Assembly (NCBI RefSeq): GCF_007988825.1 | Contig: NZ_BJUW01000002.1 | Location: forward strand, 268,804 to 332,803 | Length of the DNA stretch: 64,000 nt | Direction of reading: 5' to 3' | Source: Microbacterium aerolatum | Lineage (GTDB): Bacteria > Actinomycetota > Actinomycetes > Actinomycetales > Microbacteriaceae | Part shown: positions 43,441-52,925 of the stretch, piece after piece | Position numbering within the stretch: position 1 is the first letter of the stretch | Layout of the letters: each line of letters begins with the position of its first letter | The notes under the pieces: generated by a model | What the model saw: the letters and a program-made list of their open reading frames with translations, nothing else | Database searches by the model: none | Told to the model about the DNA's origin: nothing | Position numbers and translations under genes: made by a program

Positions 43441-44337
43441 GTGACGACTCTCTCCCCCACCGGCACCCAGATCCACCTGACGCGCGGCGGCGTCACCGCC
43501 CAGATCGCGCAGGTGGGAGCATCGCTGCGCGGGCTCGCCGTCGGCGATGTCGACCTCATCTCCCGCTACCCCGAGGACGTGCCGACACCCTCGTGCTCCG
43601 GCGTCGTCCTCGCACCGTGGCCGAATCGCGTGCGTGACGGCGTCTGGCAGGATGCCGGCACCGAGCGCCGGCTCGCGATCACGGAGCCGAAGTTCAACAA
43701 CGCCAGCCACGGGCTGCTGCGGTTCACGGCGTACGAGATCGAGCACACGGATGCCGCAGCCACCCTGCGCGCGACGATCCACCCGCAGACCGGCTACCCG
43801 TACGAGGTCGCCACGTCGGTTTCGTACACGCTGACGGATTCCGGCATCCAGGTCACGCACACGCTCATGAACCGGTCGGATGCCTCGGCGCCCGTCGCCC
43901 TCGGAACACACCCGTTCGTGACGATCGGAGACGCGGGTCCGCACGAACTCGTCCTGCGAGTACCGGCCTCGACACAGTTCGACACCGATGAGCGGATGCT
44001 GCCGACGGGAACGTCTCCGGCACCGGCGGCGCTGCGCGAGGGCGTGCGCCTCGGCGACATCGCACTCGACACCGGCTTCACCGATCTGAGCCGTGACGAC
44101 GACGGTCTGGTGCGCCACACGCTGACCGCGCCGGACGGTCGCCGCGTCACGCTCTGGCAGGGCGAGGGGTTCGACTTCGTGCAGGTCTACACGACGACGG
44201 CGTATCCCGGGCAGGAGCTCGCGGTCGCGATCGAGCCCATGACAGCACCGGCGGACGCGCTCAACAGCGGTCTCGGCATCCGCCGTCTCGCGCCGGACGA
44301 GACCTGGGAAGTGTCCTGGGGTATCGAGCTCGGCTGA
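43441..44337 (+). CDS. Aldose 1-epimerase family protein
   Basis: This 298-residue protein fits the galactose-mutarotase fold: APWPNRVRDG for sugar binding, His90 in NNASHG, GTHPF, and the likely catalytic Glu265 in IEPMT. It interconverts alpha and beta anomers of aldoses. I start it at GTG 43441; the frame extends 39 codons upstream through the intergenic hairpin but lacks coding character there. It stands alone, divergent from the helicase. Confidence 0.92.
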   Translation: MTTLSPTGTQIHLTRGGVTAQIAQVGASLRGLAVGDVDLISRYPEDVPTPSCSGVVLAPWPNRVRDGVWQDAGTERRLAITEPKFNNASHGLLRFTAYEIEHTDAAATLRATIHPQTGYPYEVATSVSYTLTDSGIQVTHTLMNRSDASAPVALGTHPFVTIGDAGPHELVLRVPASTQFDTDERMLPTGTSPAPAALREGVRLGDIALDTGFTDLSRDDDGLVRHTLTAPDGRRVTLWQGEGFDFVQVYTTTAYPGQELAVAIEPMTAPADALNSGLGIRRLAPDETWEVSWGIELG

Positions 44338-44492
44338 GGCTGGGCGGGGGTCGAGACGGGGTCGAAGGTTTCGACTGCAGACGCAGAACTGTTGTTGCGG
44401 GTCGTTGAGCGGAGCGGCCGCAGGCCGCGCAGACGAAACGGGGTGAGCGAGCCGAAGGCGAGTCGAAGCCTCACCTCCCGCCCACTCGCCTC
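44338..44492. repeat. Intergenic dispersed repeat copy 3 (about 44390-44474)
   Basis: The segment beginning CTGTTGTTGCGGGTCGTTG and ending GGCGAGTCGAAGCC is the same repeat found twice in the ECF ATPase gene, matching copy 1 in reverse complement. It fills most of the 155-bp gap between the convergent epimerase and RND genes, where no other gene is seen. Confidence 0.8.
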
Positions 44493-47400
44493 CTACGCCT
44501 GGTGCTCGCGCAGCTCGCGACGGGTCGCCGGGTGCTCCGGGCCGTCCGGCTCCGGTGCATCGCCGGCATCCGAACCACCGTCGTCGAGACCGCCCTTGCG
44601 CGCCCGCCGGCGCTCGCGCGCACCCTCGACCAGGTTGTAGAGCGTGGGCAGCACGACCAGCGTCAGCACGGTCGACGACACGAGTCCGCCGATCACGACG
44701 ATCGCCAGCGGCTGCGATATGAACCCGCCGTGACCTGTGATCCCGAGCGCCATCGGCGTGAGAGCGAAGATCGTCGCGAGCGCAGTCATCAGGATCGGGC
44801 GCAGACGCTTCTCGCCACCGGCCATCACGGCATCCCGGGTCGACAGACCCTTCTCCCGGTACTGGTTCACCAGGTCGACGAGAACGATCGCGTTCGTGAC
44901 CACGATGCCGATCAGCATCAGCACGCCGATCAGCGACGCGACGCCCAACGGCACGCCGGTCGCGATCTGCAGCAGGATCGCACCGGTCGCCGCGAACGGC
45001 ACCGAGATGAGCAGCAGCAGCGGCTGACGCAGCGACTTGAAGGTCGCCACCATCACGACGTAGACGATCAGGATCGCGGCGAGCATCGCCAGCCCCAGCT
45101 GCGAGAACGAGTCGGCCTGCTGCGAGGCGACGCCGCCGACCTCTGCCGACGCGCCGTCCGGCATGTCGACCGCCTCGAGCGCGGCGGTGACTGACGCGGT
45201 CGCGGTCGCGAGGTTGTCCGAGGCCGGCGGAACCGTGACCGTCGCCGTCCGGCGCCCCTGCTGCGTCGTGATCGAGGTCGGCCCCTCGGCCTCCTCGACC
45301 GAGGCGACATCCGTCAGCGGCACGAGACCGGTCGGCGTCGGGATCGTGAGCGCACGCAGCTCGTCGACGGTGGCCGGCGGCTCCTCGGCCGCGAGCAGGA
45401 CGGTCAGCGCGGTGTCGTTCAGCTCGACCGATCCGATCTGCTGCGGACGCATCGTGCTCGAGACGATCTGGCCGACGGCTGCCTCCGACAGGCCGAGCCC
45501 GGCTGCGGCTTCGCGGTCGACGACCACGGCGATGTACGGCAGGGACGCGGCCAGGTTGTCCGTGACCTGGCCGATGCCGTCGCGTCCCTCCAGCTCGTCG
45601 GTCACCGCTGCGGTCGCCTCTGCGAGCGCTTCTCCGTTAGGGGCGGTGATGTTCACCTCGATGTCGGTGGATCCGAATCCGGCTGCGGCGCTCACTTCGA
45701 TCTCGCCGACGCCCTCGAGATCGTCCGTGGCTTCCAGCACGTCGGCCCGGAGCTGCTCCTGGTCGACGTCCGCCGACGTCATGATCGAGTACGTCACCCC
45801 GGCACCGCCGGAGAACGCGTCGCGCAGCGACGAGCCGCTCGAGCCGATCGAGACCTGCACGTTCTCGATGCCGTCGATGCCCTCGAGCGCATCCTCGACC
45901 TGTGCGGCCGCGGCATCCTTCGCCTCGAGGCTCGCCGACGGACCGAGGTCCTGCGTGACGGTCATCGTGTTCTGACCGGTGTCGCTGAGGAAGTTGATCT
46001 TCATCAGCGGAGCGGCCGCCAGGGTGCCGCCGAGCACGACGACCGCGATGATCACGGTCAGGCCCGAGTGCTTGAGCGTCCAGTTGAGGATCGGACGGTA
46101 TCCACGCTGCAGCGCAGTGGGCGGAGCATCCGGGTGCTCCGGGTCGATGACCTCGCCGCTTTCGTCCTTCAGCTCCTTGCCGGGCTTGAGGAACCAATAG
46201 GCCAGCACCGGCACGATCGTCAGCGCCACCAGGAGAGAGGCGACCATCGCGATCGTCACGGTCATCGCGAACGGGCGGAACAGCTCCCCGACCATGTCGC
46301 CGACGAACACGATCGGCAGGAACACCGCGACGGTCGTGATGGTGGATGCCGTGATGGCCGCTGCCACCTCGCGCACCGCGAGGCGGATCGCATCGCCCTT
46401 GTCGGCGTTTCCGACATAGTGCCGCTTGATGTTCTCGATCACGACGATGGAGTCGTCGACCACGCGGCCGATCGCGATCGTGAGCGCGCCGAGGGTGAGG
46501 ATGTTCAGCGAGTATCCGAACGCCTGCAGCCCCACGAAGGTGATCAGGACGCTGGTGGGGATCGAGATCGCCGTCACCAGGGTCGAGCGGATCGACAGCA
46601 GGAAGACCAGGATGACGATGACCGCGAACACGAGACCCAGAAGACCCTCGGTGGCGAGCGTCTCGATCGACTGGACGATGAACGGCGCCTGATCGAATAC
46701 GACCGTGAACTCGGCATCCGGGAAGCTCTCCCTGAGTTCGTCGATCGCGGCGACCACGCCGTTCGACACCTCTACGGTGTTCGCGGCGGGGAGCTTGGTG
46801 ATCGAGATCGACAGGGCGTCCTCGCCGTTGACGCGCGAGATCGATGAGACCGGCTCGGACTCGAGCGTCACGGTCGCGACGTCGGCGATCGTGGCATCCG
46901 TGCCGACGAGCGGAAGCGCGGCGATCTCGTCGACGGAGGCGATCTTCGCGCCGGTCTGCACCGTGAGGGTCTGCCCGTCCTCGGTGATGTCGCCGCCAGG
47001 GAACAGCGTGCCGTTCTGCTGCAGCGCATCCCGGATCGCCTGGGTGCTCACGCCGGCGACGGCGAGCTTCGCCTGGTCCGGGGTGATCGTGATCTGCTGC
47101 CCCAGCCCGCCGACGATCTCGGCGGCGTTGACGCCTTCGACGTCCTCCAGCGCGGGGATCGCGACGTTCTCGAGATCGGCCTGCGCGGTCTCGGCATCAT
47201 CGAATCCGGTGACGGCGACCTGGATGACGGGGAAGTCGTCGATCGAGACCGACAGCACCTGCGGCTCGACATCCTCCGGCAGGGTCGAGGAGATGCGGTT
47301 GATCGCCTGCTGCATCTTCTGCTCGGCCGTCGCGAGGTTCTCGCCGTAGGTGAAGGTGGCCTGGATGATCGACGCGTTCGTCGTGCTCGTCGCGCTGGTC

Positions 47401-47639
47401 GACTCGAGCCCTGGCACGCCCTGGATCGCGGTCTCGATCGGAGTCGACACGTCGTTCTCGACGACCTCGGGCGAGGCACCGGGGTACGTCGTCATGACGA
47501 CGAGCGCCGGCAGCTCGAGAGAGGGGATGAGCTCCTGCTTGAGGTTCGTCAGCGCGAGTCCGCCGAACACGGCGGCCACGATCGTGATGAGAGCGATCAG
47601 CGCACGGTTGCGAAGGCTGAGGACGGCGAGGTTCGACAC
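44493..47639 (-). CDS. RND-family efflux pump (AcrB/SwrC-like)
   Basis: This 1048-residue exporter of the hydrophobe/amphiphile RND type has twelve predicted TM helices in two repeats, each with a large extracytoplasmic loop. The proton-relay Asp pair is present in GRVVDDSIVVIENI of the first half. No membrane-fusion or outer-membrane partner is nearby, as expected for a Gram-positive. It starts 3 bp after the TetR regulator stop, so the two form an operon. The C-terminus is a charged cytoplasmic tail. Drugs, surfactants or lipids are possible substrates. Confidence 0.94.
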   Translation of the reverse strand: MSNLAVLSLRNRALIALITIVAAVFGGLALTNLKQELIPSLELPALVVMTTYPGASPEVVENDVSTPIETAIQGVPGLESTSATSTTNASIIQATFTYGENLATAEQKMQQAINRISSTLPEDVEPQVLSVSIDDFPVIQVAVTGFDDAETAQADLENVAIPALEDVEGVNAAEIVGGLGQQITITPDQAKLAVAGVSTQAIRDALQQNGTLFPGGDITEDGQTLTVQTGAKIASVDEIAALPLVGTDATIADVATVTLESEPVSSISRVNGEDALSISITKLPAANTVEVSNGVVAAIDELRESFPDAEFTVVFDQAPFIVQSIETLATEGLLGLVFAVIVILVFLLSIRSTLVTAISIPTSVLITFVGLQAFGYSLNILTLGALTIAIGRVVDDSIVVIENIKRHYVGNADKGDAIRLAVREVAAAITASTITTVAVFLPIVFVGDMVGELFRPFAMTVTIAMVASLLVALTIVPVLAYWFLKPGKELKDESGEVIDPEHPDAPPTALQRGYRPILNWTLKHSGLTVIIAVVVLGGTLAAAPLMKINFLSDTGQNTMTVTQDLGPSASLEAKDAAAAQVEDALEGIDGIENVQVSIGSSGSSLRDAFSGGAGVTYSIMTSADVDQEQLRADVLEATDDLEGVGEIEVSAAAGFGSTDIEVNITAPNGEALAEATAAVTDELEGRDGIGQVTDNLAASLPYIAVVVDREAAAGLGLSEAAVGQIVSSTMRPQQIGSVELNDTALTVLLAAEEPPATVDELRALTIPTPTGLVPLTDVASVEEAEGPTSITTQQGRRTATVTVPPASDNLATATASVTAALEAVDMPDGASAEVGGVASQQADSFSQLGLAMLAAILIVYVVMVATFKSLRQPLLLLISVPFAATGAILLQIATGVPLGVASLIGVLMLIGIVVTNAIVLVDLVNQYREKGLSTRDAVMAGGEKRLRPILMTALATIFALTPMALGITGHGGFISQPLAIVVIGGLVSSTVLTLVVLPTLYNLVEGARERRRARKGGLDDGGSDAGDAPEPDGPEHPATRRELREHQA

Positions 47640-47642
47640 GGT

Positions 47643-48218
47643 TCAGTTCTCTCTCGTGGTGCGGCTGTCGTCGCCGAGGATGCCGGCGAGCGCGGTTTCG
47701 ATGATGTGGCGAGGCAGCGGAGCGTCGTCGATCTGCGAGTGCCACAGTACGCCGTCGAGGAAGACGGCCGCTGCCGTCGCCCGTTCGGGTCCGTGGACCG
47801 GCTCGAGCACGGCCGCGAAGTCCTGCGACCAGCTGCGGGCGAGTTCGCGCAGCTTCGGATCGTGCACGGCGGCGGTGACGACGGCGCGGTCGGCCTCGAT
47901 GCCGGCGGCATCCGCCATCGCGCGGGCCAGGAACCCGGCGATCGCCTCTGCCGTCGCACCCTCCGCGGCGAGCGTCTCGCGCATCCGCTGCATCTGCACG
48001 TCGACGTGCGAGACGAGCAGCTGGAGAGCTGCTTCGCGCAGATCGTCGAGGGTGTCGAAGTACTGCGTCGTGGCGCCGAGGGGAACGTCGGCACGCGCGG
48101 CGACCATGCGGTGCGTGATCGCGTCGACGCCGACCTCGACGATCAGCTCGGCGGCGGCGAGCACGATGGCGTTGCGGCGGGCCTGTGGGTCTCGTCGGCG
48201 GCGCGGGGAGTCGGGCAT
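47643..48218 (-). CDS. TetR-family transcriptional regulator
   Basis: This 191-residue protein has an N-terminal TetR helix-turn-helix (RRNAIVLAAAELIVEVGVD followed by ITHRMVAARADVPLGATTQYF) and a helical ligand domain. It starts at ATG 48218 with AGGAG upstream. It is first in an operon with the RND pump, and a 22-bp operator lies 16 bp before its start, so it should repress itself and the pump until an inducer binds. Confidence 0.94.
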   Translation of the reverse strand: MPDSPRRRRDPQARRNAIVLAAAELIVEVGVDAITHRMVAARADVPLGATTQYFDTLDDLREAALQLLVSHVDVQMQRMRETLAAEGATAEAIAGFLARAMADAAGIEADRAVVTAAVHDPKLRELARSWSQDFAAVLEPVHGPERATAAAVFLDGVLWHSQIDDAPLPRHIIETALAGILGDDSRTTREN

Positions 48219-48233
48219 GGTTCTCCTGGACGT

Positions 48234-48255
48234 CTGTACATGTACGTTTGTACAG
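48234..48255 (-). promoter_or_regulatory. TetR operator
   Basis: CTGTACA, an 8-bp spacer (which itself holds TGTAC), and TGTACAG form a perfect inverted repeat with 7-bp arms. It lies between the crcB pair and tetR, over the expected tetR promoter. Confidence 0.75.
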
Positions 48256-48285
48256 AATCGCCCTATGCGGTGGCTGAGTCGCGCC

Positions 48286-48645
48286 TCAGAGAAGAGAGCC
48301 GAGCCAGAGACCGGCGAGCGCCGCGAGGACGGTCGCCGCGAAAGTCCCGAGCAGGTGCCCGACCGAGGCCGGACGTTCGCCGTCGCGCCACAGCGCCAGG
48401 GCGTCGAGCATTGCCGTGCTGAAGGTCGTGTAGCCGCCGAGGAGCCCTGCGCCCACGACGAACATGGATTCGGGGATGGATGCCGTGACCGCCCCGAGCG
48501 CGAACGATCCGGTGACGTTCACGACGACGATCCCCCACGGGAAGTGCCCTCTCGTGAGCGATGTGATGCTCACGTCGACGAGGTAGCGCAACCCGGCGCC
48601 CACACCGCCGGCGATGGATGCGAGCAGGAACACCAGCGGCGTCAT
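48286..48645 (-). CDS. crcB: CrcB/FluC fluoride channel subunit, second of pair
   Basis: This 119-residue protein has four TM helices and the FluC signatures: GGVGAGLRYLVD near the start, VNVTGSFALG with the pore Asn, and GLLGGYTTFSTAML with the conserved TTFST. It starts at ATG 48645 with a 4-bp overlap with the other subunit gene. Paired crcB genes usually form heterodimeric fluoride exporters. Confidence 0.93.
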   Translation of the reverse strand: MTPLVFLLASIAGGVGAGLRYLVDVSITSLTRGHFPWGIVVVNVTGSFALGAVTASIPESMFVVGAGLLGGYTTFSTAMLDALALWRDGERPASVGHLLGTFAATVLAALAGLWLGSLL

Positions 48646-49040
48646 CGCGAAGCCCTCGCTCGTGACCTCGGGCGTCCGAGCCGCATGCCGAGTGCCGCTG
48701 CGGCGATGCCGAGCCCCAGTATGAGTGCCGCATAGGCCGCGGCGGCCGGCGGAGCACTCGCCCACAGCTCGACCGTTCCGACCGCGAAGGCGCTGTAGGT
48801 CGTGAACCCTCCGAGGATGCCGGTGGCCAGGAACACCCGCATGTCCTTCCACCGACCCCTGAGCCCGTCGAAGGGCAGGCGAGCCGCCAGCACGCCGATG
48901 AGCAGTGCGCCGAGGACGTTGACCGCGAGGGTCGCAAGAGGGATGCCGGCAGCATCCGGAACCAGGAACCCGATGCCCAGTCGGGCCGCCGTGCCCAGCA
49001 TCCCGCCCAGCATGACAAGGAGCAGGCGGCCGAGGGTCAC
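48642..49040 (-). CDS. crcB: CrcB/FluC fluoride channel subunit, first of pair
   Basis: This 132-residue protein has four TM helices with GGMLGTAARLGIG, VNVLGALLIGV and GILGGFTTYSAFAV. TTYS in place of TTFS is common in one subunit of heterodimeric pairs. I start it at GTG 49040; TAGAGT ends 7 bp upstream and no ribosome binding site is seen. The longer frame upstream overlaps the divergent gene. No fluoride riboswitch is recognisable in the 89-bp upstream region. Confidence 0.9.
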   Translation of the reverse strand: MTLGRLLLVMLGGMLGTAARLGIGFLVPDAAGIPLATLAVNVLGALLIGVLAARLPFDGLRGRWKDMRVFLATGILGGFTTYSAFAVGTVELWASAPPAAAAYAALILGLGIAAAALGMRLGRPRSRARASR

Positions 49041-49047
49041 GTCGGCA

Positions 49048-49053
49048 ACTCTA
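49048..49053 (-). promoter_or_regulatory. -10 hexamer of the crcB pair, predicted leaderless
   Basis: TAGAGT on the minus strand ends 7 bp before GTG 49040. Confidence 0.4.
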
Positions 49054-49117
49054 GCCGTCGGCGATAACGCCCAGTCTCCGGCAGCGGCTGAGGCTGTCGA
49101 AGCGCCGCCGACCGGAG

Positions 49118-49123
49118 TAGCGT
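49118..49123 (+). promoter_or_regulatory. -10 hexamer of the cyclase-like gene, predicted leaderless
   Basis: TAGCGT ends 6 bp before ATG 49130. The bases between (GCGAGC) do not resemble a ribosome binding site. Confidence 0.45.
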
Positions 49124-49129
49124 GCGAGC

Positions 49130-50116
49130 ATGCCGGCACCAGCGAGCACCCTGGAATGGTTCCTCGATTCGGACCCTGCGATCCGATGGCAGGTGGAGCG
49201 CGACCTCGTCGGCGCCCCGGCAGATGTCTGGCAGGCGACGCGCGCGCGGGTGGCGACCGAGGGGTTCGGGGCCGCTCTGCTCGCCAAGCAGGACGACGAC
49301 GGGCAGTGGGCGGGCGGCGCGTACTTTCCAGCCGGATTCTTCGACAGCACCGAACGCGAGGCCCCGGGGCAGCCCTGGATCGCGACCACCTGGTCGCTGA
49401 GGGACCTGCGCGACTGGGGCGTGGATGCCGCGGCACTGACCGGCACGGCCGAGAAGCTCGCGGCGAACTCCCGCTGGGAGTACGAGGACATGCCGTACTG
49501 GGGCGGCGAGGTCGACGTGTGCATCAACTCGTTCACCCTCGCCACCGGCGCCTGGCTCGGGGCGGACGTCTCGCGGCTGGTTGAGTGGTTCCCCGCCCAC
49601 CGGCTCACCGACGGCGGCTGGAACTGCGAGGCGGAGGAGGGCGACTCGATCCGCTCGTCGTTCCATTCGACGTTGAACGCCGTGCGCGGCATCCTCGCCT
49701 ATGAGCGCATCACGGGCGATCTGTCGATGCGCGGTGCGCGGCACCGCGGCGAGGAGTATCTCCTCGAGCGGCGCCTGATGCGACGAGCATCCACCGGTGA
49801 GGTCGTCGGCGACTTCGTGGGCGAGTTCGTCCACCCGAGCCGGCACCGTTACAGCGCGCTCGCGGCTCTCGATCACTTCCGCGACGTGTCGCTCGCCGAA
49901 CCGGCAGCGCAGGACGAGCGGATGGCGGAGGCCGTCGACCTCGTGCGCTCGAAGCGACAGCCGGACGGAACCTGGCTGCAGACCGCTCCGCTGCGCGGAC
50001 GAACCTGGTTCGACATCGACGCCCCTGAGGGGCAGCCGTCGCGCTGGCTGACCCTCATCGGCACGCGCGTGCTCGACTGGTGGGACGCCGGAAGCCGAGA
50101 TTCCGCGCCCGCGTAG
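49130..50116 (+). CDS. Squalene-cyclase/terpenoid-toroid-like protein
   Basis: This 328-residue, mostly helical protein has repeats of the alpha/alpha-toroid kind: ALLAKQDDDGQWAGG, RLTDGGWNCEAEE and SKRQPDGTWLQ are QW-like motifs. It is half the length of true squalene-hopene cyclases, and the DXDD catalytic motif is not seen, so cyclase activity is doubtful. Close relatives are commonly labelled squalene cyclase by similarity only. It is a single gene divergent from the crcB pair. Confidence 0.75.
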   Translation: MPAPASTLEWFLDSDPAIRWQVERDLVGAPADVWQATRARVATEGFGAALLAKQDDDGQWAGGAYFPAGFFDSTEREAPGQPWIATTWSLRDLRDWGVDAAALTGTAEKLAANSRWEYEDMPYWGGEVDVCINSFTLATGAWLGADVSRLVEWFPAHRLTDGGWNCEAEEGDSIRSSFHSTLNAVRGILAYERITGDLSMRGARHRGEEYLLERRLMRRASTGEVVGDFVGEFVHPSRHRYSALAALDHFRDVSLAEPAAQDERMAEAVDLVRSKRQPDGTWLQTAPLRGRTWFDIDAPEGQPSRWLTLIGTRVLDWWDAGSRDSAPA

Positions 50117-50177
50117 AGCCGATTACGCGGATGTCAAGGCTGTGGATGCTGGAATGCTGACCCCGTTGACTGGCGCC

Positions 50178-51716
50178 ATGACACCTCTGTGGAAGCTCAC
50201 CCCGACCGCACCGCTCGGTTCGCCGTTCGAGCCCGAGGCGCACCACGACGCCGTCATCGTCGGCGCCGGCCTCACCGGCCTGTCGACCGCGGTGATGCTC
50301 GCCCGCGAGGGACTGGACGTCGCGGTGATCGACTCCGGCGACATCGCCGAGCTGGCGTCGGGCGGCAACACCGGCAAGGTGTCGCTGCTGCAGGGACAGC
50401 AGCTCGCCCGGATCCGCCGGCATCATCCGGCATCCCTCGTGCGCGCGTACGTGGACGCCAACCGGGCCGGCATGCAGTGGCTGACCGACTTCGCCGACTC
50501 GTCCGGGGTCTCGTACCGCCGACGCACGGACCACTCCTACGCGACGAGCGTCGAAGGCCTGGATGCTGTGAAATCCACCTACGACGCAGCCCGCGAAGCG
50601 GGACTGCCCGCCAGGATGCTGGCGGCGGGCGACCTGTCGACAGCGCCGTTCCCGGCGTCCGGAGCAGTCGCCCTCGACGATCAGGTGACCATCGACCCGG
50701 TGCAGGTCGCACGAGCCCTGGCCGAGGCACTGCTCGAGGCCGGCGGCACCCTGCACACCGGCATCCGCGTCACCGGCGCCCATGCTCTCCCCCACGCGCG
50801 CGTCGAGACCGCGGCGGGCCCGATGTTCGCCGAGCACATCGTGCTCGCGACCGGCACCCCGGTCATCGACCGCGGCCTCTACTTCGCGAAGGTGCGCGGC
50901 ATGCGCTCGTACTGCGTGTCGTTCCGCGTCCCGGGAGCCCTGCCGGAGGGGACTTTCATCTCGGTCGACGGCACGACCCGGTCGATCCGGCCCGTCTCCG
51001 ACGCCGACGGTCCGGATGCCGCGACCCAGCTGGTCGTGGGCGGCAACGGCCACCCGGTCGGCCGCTCGGAAGGGGAGACCGCGGCGATCGAGGACATCGT
51101 CGAATGGACGCGCGGGCATTTCCCCGGCGCGGAGGAGACGCACCGGTGGTCGGCGCAGGACTACGAGTCGCACAACCTGATCCCGTTCGTCGGAGCCATG
51201 CCCCGCGGCCTCGGTCGCATCCGGTTCGCGACCGGTTACGCCAAATGGGGTCTGTCGAACGCTCCGGCCGCTGCGCTGCGCCTCACCGCCGAGATCCTCG
51301 GCATTCCCCGGGGCGATCGACCGGACTGGATGACCACGATCGGCACGAGGCTGACGGTGCCCGCCGACATCGCGCGCGGTGCCACCGAGGGCGCCAAGGT
51401 CGCCGCCGAGCTGGTATCCGGGTGGAAGGACGCCGAGTCGAAGTCCGTTCCCGTCGCCAGGCCGGCCGAGGGCAGCGGCGTGGTCGCCAACCGAGATCTC
51501 CGGCCGGTGGGGGTCTCGACCACAGGCGGTGTCACCCGCGGTGTGAGCGCGGTCTGCACGCACATGGGCGGCGTGCTGGACTGGAACGACGCGGAATGCA
51601 CCTGGGACTGCCCGCTGCACGCCTCGCGCTTCGCGCCGGACGGCACTCGCATCGAGGGTCCGGCGCTGCGTGATCTGCGCGCGGTCCCCCGCACCGCGCG
51701 CCCCGCCGAGCACTGA
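50178..51716 (+). CDS. FAD-dependent oxidoreductase with C-terminal Rieske domain
   Basis: This 512-residue protein has a DAO-type FAD-binding N-terminus (VIVGAGLTGLSTAVMLA) and a Rieske [2Fe-2S] domain at the C-terminus with Cys460-x-His462 and Cys478-x2-His481. The architecture is that of the YhfW-like oxidoreductase/Rieske family, whose substrates are unknown. The start is uncertain: ATG 50178 (MTPLWKL) fits relatives, while in-frame ATG 50154 and GTG 50142 are also possible and none has a good ribosome binding site. It ends 3 bp from the convergent nitroreductase gene. Confidence 0.88.
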   Translation: MTPLWKLTPTAPLGSPFEPEAHHDAVIVGAGLTGLSTAVMLAREGLDVAVIDSGDIAELASGGNTGKVSLLQGQQLARIRRHHPASLVRAYVDANRAGMQWLTDFADSSGVSYRRRTDHSYATSVEGLDAVKSTYDAAREAGLPARMLAAGDLSTAPFPASGAVALDDQVTIDPVQVARALAEALLEAGGTLHTGIRVTGAHALPHARVETAAGPMFAEHIVLATGTPVIDRGLYFAKVRGMRSYCVSFRVPGALPEGTFISVDGTTRSIRPVSDADGPDAATQLVVGGNGHPVGRSEGETAAIEDIVEWTRGHFPGAEETHRWSAQDYESHNLIPFVGAMPRGLGRIRFATGYAKWGLSNAPAAALRLTAEILGIPRGDRPDWMTTIGTRLTVPADIARGATEGAKVAAELVSGWKDAESKSVPVARPAEGSGVVANRDLRPVGVSTTGGVTRGVSAVCTHMGGVLDWNDAECTWDCPLHASRFAPDGTRIEGPALRDLRAVPRTARPAEH

Positions 51717-51719
51717 GGC

Positions 51720-52514
51720 TCAGCTCTCGTCCCAGCCCTCTTGGGGCGTCTCGCAGTCCTCGCGGAAGACGTACTGCGAGACGAGCCGCCGCTGGCTGCT
51801 CGACCAGTCGATCGCGGGACGCCTCTGCTCCGCGGGCAGATAGCCCAGTCGGTACACGGCCATCAGCTCGAGGTCGTCCGGCACGCGCAGCAGTCGCACG
51901 ATCTCCTCCCAACGGCCCGGAACCTCCATCGGGAAGGAGACGAACTGGATGCCCATGCCGAGCTCGACGGTCGTCAGCCAGATGTTCTCCATCGCGGCGC
52001 CCATGCTGAACACCGAGTAGAACGACGACAGCTCCCCCGGCCGGTACTCGCTGCGGTCGAGCATGACGCCGAGCAGCAGCGGTGAGCCCGCCACCAGCTT
52101 GCGGTTCTCCTCGCCGAGGGTCCTGGGCACACCGAACGTGTTCATCAGCTTCTGACCGCGTTTGGTGAACACCTGGCTCGTGAAGGGCCGCAGCGCCGCG
52201 GGCAGCTTGTCGAAGAGCATCCCGCTGCGCTTGGAGTCCATCTCGGCCTGACTGAACCGGAAGTACGGCTTGTAGCGCTCGAAGAACGTGCCGTTCGACA
52301 TCGCCTCGGTCATGCTCTCCCCGGAGATGCGTGCGATCTCGTCGATCGTCTCGCGGCTCTCGATGACGACGAAGCGCCAGGGCTGGCTGTTCAGCTGCGA
52401 GGGCGCGCGGCCCGCCGCTTCCAGCAGGAGGCGCTGATGCTCGGCGGACACCGGATCGGGCAGGAGTGGCCCGTTGGTCGTCTTGCGGCGGCGGATGGCA
52501 TCGAGCAGTTCCAT
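51720..52514 (-). CDS. Nitroreductase family protein
   Basis: This 264-residue FMN-dependent oxidoreductase begins with the family pattern [12 protein letters not shown], then [17 protein letters not shown], and has [17 protein letters not shown] for FMN binding. It would reduce nitro-aromatics or quinones with NAD(P)H. GGAAG precedes ATG 52514 inside the end of the upstream small membrane protein gene, so the two are probably co-transcribed. Confidence 0.9.
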   Translation of the reverse strand: MELLDAIRRRKTTNGPLLPDPVSAEHQRLLLEAAGRAPSQLNSQPWRFVVIESRETIDEIARISGESMTEAMSNGTFFERYKPYFRFSQAEMDSKRSGMLFDKLPAALRPFTSQVFTKRGQKLMNTFGVPRTLGEENRKLVAGSPLLLGVMLDRSEYRPGELSSFYSVFSMGAAMENIWLTTVELGMGIQFVSFPMEVPGRWEEIVRLLRVPDDLELMAVYRLGYLPAEQRRPAIDWSSSQRRLVSQYVFREDCETPQEGWDES

Positions 52515-52518
52515 GCGG

Positions 52519-52896
52519 TCACTTCCGGTCGGAGGGGCGGAGCGAGCGTACGAGACTCGCGACGATGAACGGCGCGGCGGCGAGCGCGATGAGCGGATGG
52601 CGCCGGCCGTGCGTTCCCGCGAAGGGGATGGCGGCGAGCGGCACGGCGGCCGGGATCAGCGTCAGCGCGGCTCGGCGGCTCGCCCGCCGCGGTGTGCCCC
52701 ACCACCAGCCTGCACCGACGGCAGCGGCCACCGCGGCGCACGTCGCGATGTACAGCGCGTGGTGCAGCCACCGGAAGCCGCTGGTGTCCACGAGCCTGAG
52801 GGCGACGGCCGTTCCCAGCGCGCTGTTCGCGGCGTAGCTGACGGCCGCCGCCGCGAACAGCGGCGTCGCAGTCGTCGCTTTGCGGCGCGAGAGCAT
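52519..52896 (-). CDS. Small hypothetical membrane protein
   Basis: This 125-residue protein has about four hydrophobic segments and basic ends (MLSRRKATT and RSLRPSDRK). I do not recognise the family. It ends 4 bp before the nitroreductase gene, so they form an operon. TAGGGT ends 6 bp before its ATG and no ribosome binding site is present. Confidence 0.7.
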   Translation of the reverse strand: MLSRRKATTATPLFAAAAVSYAANSALGTAVALRLVDTSGFRWLHHALYIATCAAVAAAVGAGWWWGTPRRASRRAALTLIPAAVPLAAIPFAGTHGRRHPLIALAAAPFIVASLVRSLRPSDRK

Positions 52897-52902
52897 GTCA
52901 CG

Positions 52903-52908
52903 ACCCTA
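52903..52908 (-). promoter_or_regulatory. -10 hexamer of the small membrane protein gene, predicted leaderless
   Basis: TAGGGT on the minus strand ends 6 bp before ATG 52896. Confidence 0.45.
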
Positions 52909-52925
52909 CGCGCCCACTCCCGCGA

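Noticed and set aside
49041..49129. Fluoride riboswitch upstream of the crcB pair
   Set aside because: The short region lacks the conserved core and pseudoknot; only a GGCG-TTAT-CGCC hairpin is present, and the -10 leaves no room for a leader.
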